From Flavobacteriales bacterium (GTDB lineage: Bacteria > Bacteroidota > Bacteroidia > Flavobacteriales > Flavobacteriaceae): a stretch of DNA of 34,188 bases. The notes beneath the pieces were generated by a model that did not search any database, was not told where the DNA came from, and saw only the letters and a list, made by a program, of their open reading frames with translations. This document shows positions 31,855 through 34,188 of this stretch, in pieces. The position numbers and the translations under genes were made by a program. Position 1 is the stretch's first letter; each line of letters begins with the position of its first letter. The DNA lies in the NCBI GenBank assembly GCA_027061855.1, contig JAMOVT010000072.1, forward strand, positions 1 to 34,188, written 5' to 3'.

Positions 31855-32722
31855 ATTGGTACTTTATCATTCCATCGGATAGCCCGATTTTGGGGACATA
31901 AATTTTATCCGCATTGGCCCATTGCATAGCTCGTCTGTAGATTTTAGTAGCAGGAATAATCACATCGGCGCGGTCGGGGTTTAGGTCCAATTCCTTGATG
32001 CGGTCATCATAATCAAAGGATTTGAGAAATTTATATTGGGCATCCATCCAGGTTTTGCTCAGCGGATTGCCCGGGACTTTCCCGGACATTTTAAATAATT
32101 TATTGATATTTCCTCCCGAACCGATTAAATACACTTTATCCAAATCTTTAGTGTGATCCTTTACCCATTTTTCGGCTTTATCCCATTCATTTTTGTCTAC
32201 CATATTATTGAGCAATCGAACGGTTCCGAGTTTAAAAGATTTCGAATCTTCTTTTTTACCGTTTTTAAAGAGGCTGAATTCAGTCGAACCTCCGCCTACA
32301 TCCACATAGAGATAATTTCTGTTTTGATCCAGCAAATCTTCCAGATCGGTAGCGGCAATGAGTTCCGCTTCTTTGGCTCCGTCAATAATTTCGATATGAA
32401 TACCGGTTTCTTTTTCAATCCTCTTTACGATTTCCATTCCGTTTTCCGCCTCTCTCATAGCCGAAGTGGCAACGGCCATGTACTTTTCCACTTCATAGGC
32501 TTTTAGAAGGTATTTAAAACCCTTGATGGCATTGACCAGACGTTCTTCATTACGTTTGGAAATTCGTCCTTTTACGAAGACATCTTCACCCAAACGAATA
32601 GGAACCCGTACCAAAGAAGATTTTTTAAATTTCACCTTATTTTTGGTGATAATTACATTGGCAACCAATAATCTTACGGCATTAGAACCTATATCTATGG
32701 CGGCATATTTTTTTATTTTCAT
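31826..32722 (-). CDS. ppx: Ppx/GppA-family phosphatase (exopolyphosphatase-like)
   Basis: 298 residues with the ASKHA-fold nucleotide-phosphate motifs: AAIDIGSNAVRLLV near the N-terminus, YVDVGGGSTEFSLF in the middle and IGSGGNINKLF later. Family members hydrolyse polyphosphate or (p)ppGpp. It holds only the two-domain catalytic core, without the HD-like C-terminal domains of the roughly 510-residue E. coli proteins; short forms are usual in Bacteroidota. Its ATG overlaps the symporter stop by 4 bp. Substrate preference is undecided. Confidence 0.88.
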   Translation of the reverse strand: MKIKKYAAIDIGSNAVRLLVANVIITKNKVKFKKSSLVRVPIRLGEDVFVKGRISKRNEERLVNAIKGFKYLLKAYEVEKYMAVATSAMREAENGMEIVKRIEKETGIHIEIIDGAKEAELIAATDLEDLLDQNRNYLYVDVGGGSTEFSLFKNGKKEDSKSFKLGTVRLLNNMVDKNEWDKAEKWVKDHTKDLDKVYLIGSGGNINKLFKMSGKVPGNPLSKTWMDAQYKFLKSFDYDDRIKELDLNPDRADVIIPATKIYRRAMQWANADKIYVPKIGLSDGMIKYQYAQDQKNNH

Positions 32723-34188
32723 TTTTTGCTTTTACTTTCTTTAATGGCTTTGAGGTATTTGACTAATTCTGTTCGTACTTTCGGTGCCAGGAAAAACAAT
32801 CCGACCATATTCGGGAAGACCATGGCAAAAATCATCGCATCGGAGAAATCCAAGACCGATCCTAATTTTACAGAAGCACCTACAACGACAAAAAACAGGA
32901 ACAAAAGTTTGTAAACGATATCTGCTTTTTTTCCTCTCCCGAAAATAAATTTCCATCCTTGTAATCCGTAATAAGACCAAGAAAGCATAGTCGAAAAGGC
33001 AAAAAGAATGACGGCAATGGTCAGAATAATCGAGAAATGAGGTATCACAGAGTCAAAAGCACTGGCTGTGAGCTCAACTCCTTTCCCGTCGAGGGAGCTG
33101 TCTCCATAACTGAATAATCCGTATTTTAAATTGGTAATCACAAGCACCAAAGCAGTCATGGTACAGATGACCACCGTATCTATAAAAGGCTCCAATAAAG
33201 CGACAATTCCTTCACTGGCGGGATATTTTGTTTTTACGGCGGAGTGTGCAATGGCAGCAGAGCCTACTCCGGCTTCATTTGAAAAAGTTCCTCTTCGGAA
33301 TCCTTGAATTAAAACACCTATAAAACCACCTACTGCCGCATCGGGAGTAAAGGCACTTTTAATAATTTGCATTACCGCTTCGGGAATTAAATTGAAATTC
33401 ATCACGATGATTACCAAAGCCGCTCCTACATAAATGACAGCCATCAAAGGTACAATACGTTCGGCTACTTTCCCGATTCGTTTGATTCCGCCGATAATTA
33501 CAATTCCTACTAAAATGGCCAGAAATATTCCGAAATAAAATCCGGCATCGGGGTGTTGGATATTAAAAAGTTTGACAAACTGGGCAGCCGACTGATTGGC
33601 TTGAAACATATTTCCCCCGCCAAAGGAGCCGCCGATTACCATCAATGCAAAAAATACAGCCAGGAATTTCCCTAAGGTCCCTTTTCCCATTTCTGCCAAT
33701 CCTTTTTTTAGATAATACATCGGACCGCCATACACCGTTCCGTCAGGACCAATATCGCGGTATTTGACACCGAGAGTACATTCGGTAAATTTGGAAGCCA
33801 TTCCCAATAAACCCGCAAGGATCATCCAGAAAGTAGCTCCGGGGCCACCGATAGCGACTGCTACGGCCACTCCCGCAATATTACCTAGACCTACCGTTGC
33901 CGATAAAGCCGCAGATAAGGCTTGAAAATGAGAAACCTCTCCATGGTGATCCCCCTCGATTTTTATGGTCTCCGGAATATCATCTCCCGGTTCAACGAGT
34001 GGGTCATCAGCGGGTTTATAAGAATCATGATGATCAAGATCATCATATTTTCCCATAACTACATTTACCGCTGTTTTAAAAAGTTTGAATTGTGGGAATT
34101 TAAAATAAAGAGTAAAATATAAGGCACCTAAAATAAGTAAAATCAGAACTATGGGTATTTCCACGCCAAACATTGGGATAGAATAAAA
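32719..34188 (-). CDS. alanine/glycine:cation symporter (AGCS) family protein, 5' end probably outside the window
   Basis: At least 484 residues, about ten membrane segments. The sodium-binding AGCS signature is clear: ALSATVGLGNIAGVAVAVAIGGPGATFWM, and NEAGVGSAAIAHSAVKTKYPASEG further on. It takes up alanine, glycine or related amino acids with Na+. The first in-frame ATG is at 34173, but the frame stays open to the window edge. Bacteroidota relatives I recall have some 40-80 extra N-terminal residues before the stretch matching IPIVLILLILGALYFTLYF, so the true start is probably beyond 34188. It heads a unit with ppx and GNAT (4-bp and 29-bp overlaps). Confidence 0.85.
   Translation of the reverse strand, partial: FYSIPMFGVEIPIVLILLILGALYFTLYFKFPQFKLFKTAVNVVMGKYDDLDHHDSYKPADDPLVEPGDDIPETIKIEGDHHGEVSHFQALSAALSATVGLGNIAGVAVAVAIGGPGATFWMILAGLLGMASKFTECTLGVKYRDIGPDGTVYGGPMYYLKKGLAEMGKGTLGKFLAVFFALMVIGGSFGGGNMFQANQSAAQFVKLFNIQHPDAGFYFGIFLAILVGIVIIGGIKRIGKVAERIVPLMAVIYVGAALVIIVMNFNLIPEAVMQIIKSAFTPDAAVGGFIGVLIQGFRRGTFSNEAGVGSAAIAHSAVKTKYPASEGIVALLEPFIDTVVICTMTALVLVITNLKYGLFSYGDSSLDGKGVELTASAFDSVIPHFSIILTIAVILFAFSTMLSWSYYGLQGWKFIFGRGKKADIVYKLLFLFFVVVGASVKLGSVLDFSDAMIFAMVFPNMVGLFFLAPKVRTELVKYLKAIKESKSKK

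Overview
The window looks like chromosomal DNA of a low-GC Bacteroidota, most likely a member of Flavobacteriia. Supporting signs are promoters of the TTG-N(17-23)-TAnnTTTG type, weak or absent Shine-Dalgarno sequences, the acpP-fabF-rnc-(IPExxxVDY-like) gene block, TonB-dependent receptors with an N-terminal carboxypeptidase-regulatory-like domain, a short Ppx/GppA protein, and tRNA genes without encoded CCA. I cannot name a genus from sequence alone.

Layout. (1) 1-617: an intact tRNA-Asn gene on the minus strand, followed downstream by at least five degenerate tRNA-Asn copies spaced 109-113 bp apart, each with its own terminator; the array runs off the left edge. (2) 720-6490: housekeeping genes: an RluB-type pseudouridine synthase (minus), a thioredoxin-like/glutaredoxin fusion, a groES with no groEL beside it, acpP-fabF-rnc plus the small gene overlapping rnc, and an OmpA-type lipoprotein. 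(3) 6563-20415: a polysaccharide (capsule, exopolysaccharide or O-antigen) locus of twelve recognisable genes plus one tiny ORF, all on the plus strand and mostly overlapping or touching. It holds GDP-fucose synthesis (gmd, fcl), a Wzx flippase, three GT4-type glycosyltransferases, a Wzy-like polymerase, an O-antigen ligase-like protein, a WcaF-like acetyltransferase, UDP-glucuronate and UDP-xylose synthesis (ugd, uxs) and a WcaJ-type initiating transferase. A NodB-type deacetylase and an NAD-dependent epimerase converge on it from the minus strand. (4) 22108-25034: a tRNA-Asp gene preceded by a pseudo-tRNA, a small GIY-YIG protein, and the minus-strand run gpsA-tadA-prenyl synthase. (5) 25376-30810: two tandem paralogous TonB-dependent receptors, only the first with the N-terminal regulatory-like domain. 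(6) 30846-34188: an alkyltransferase-like protein lacking the alkyl-acceptor cysteine, a cluster of interspersed repeats, and a minus-strand run of a sodium:alanine-type symporter (probably cut by the right edge), Ppx/GppA and a GNAT acetyltransferase.

How the genes work together. The polysaccharide block reads as one Wzx/Wzy-dependent pathway. WcaJ would load the first sugar phosphate on undecaprenyl phosphate, the glycosyltransferases would add sugars including probable fucose and xylose or glucuronate, WcaF would O-acetylate, Wzx would flip the unit, and the two polymerase/ligase-like membrane proteins would polymerise or attach it. No export genes (Wza/Wzc) are in view. The least explained structures are the tRNA-like repeats at the two tRNA loci, whose anticodon arms are replaced by other GC-rich hairpins.
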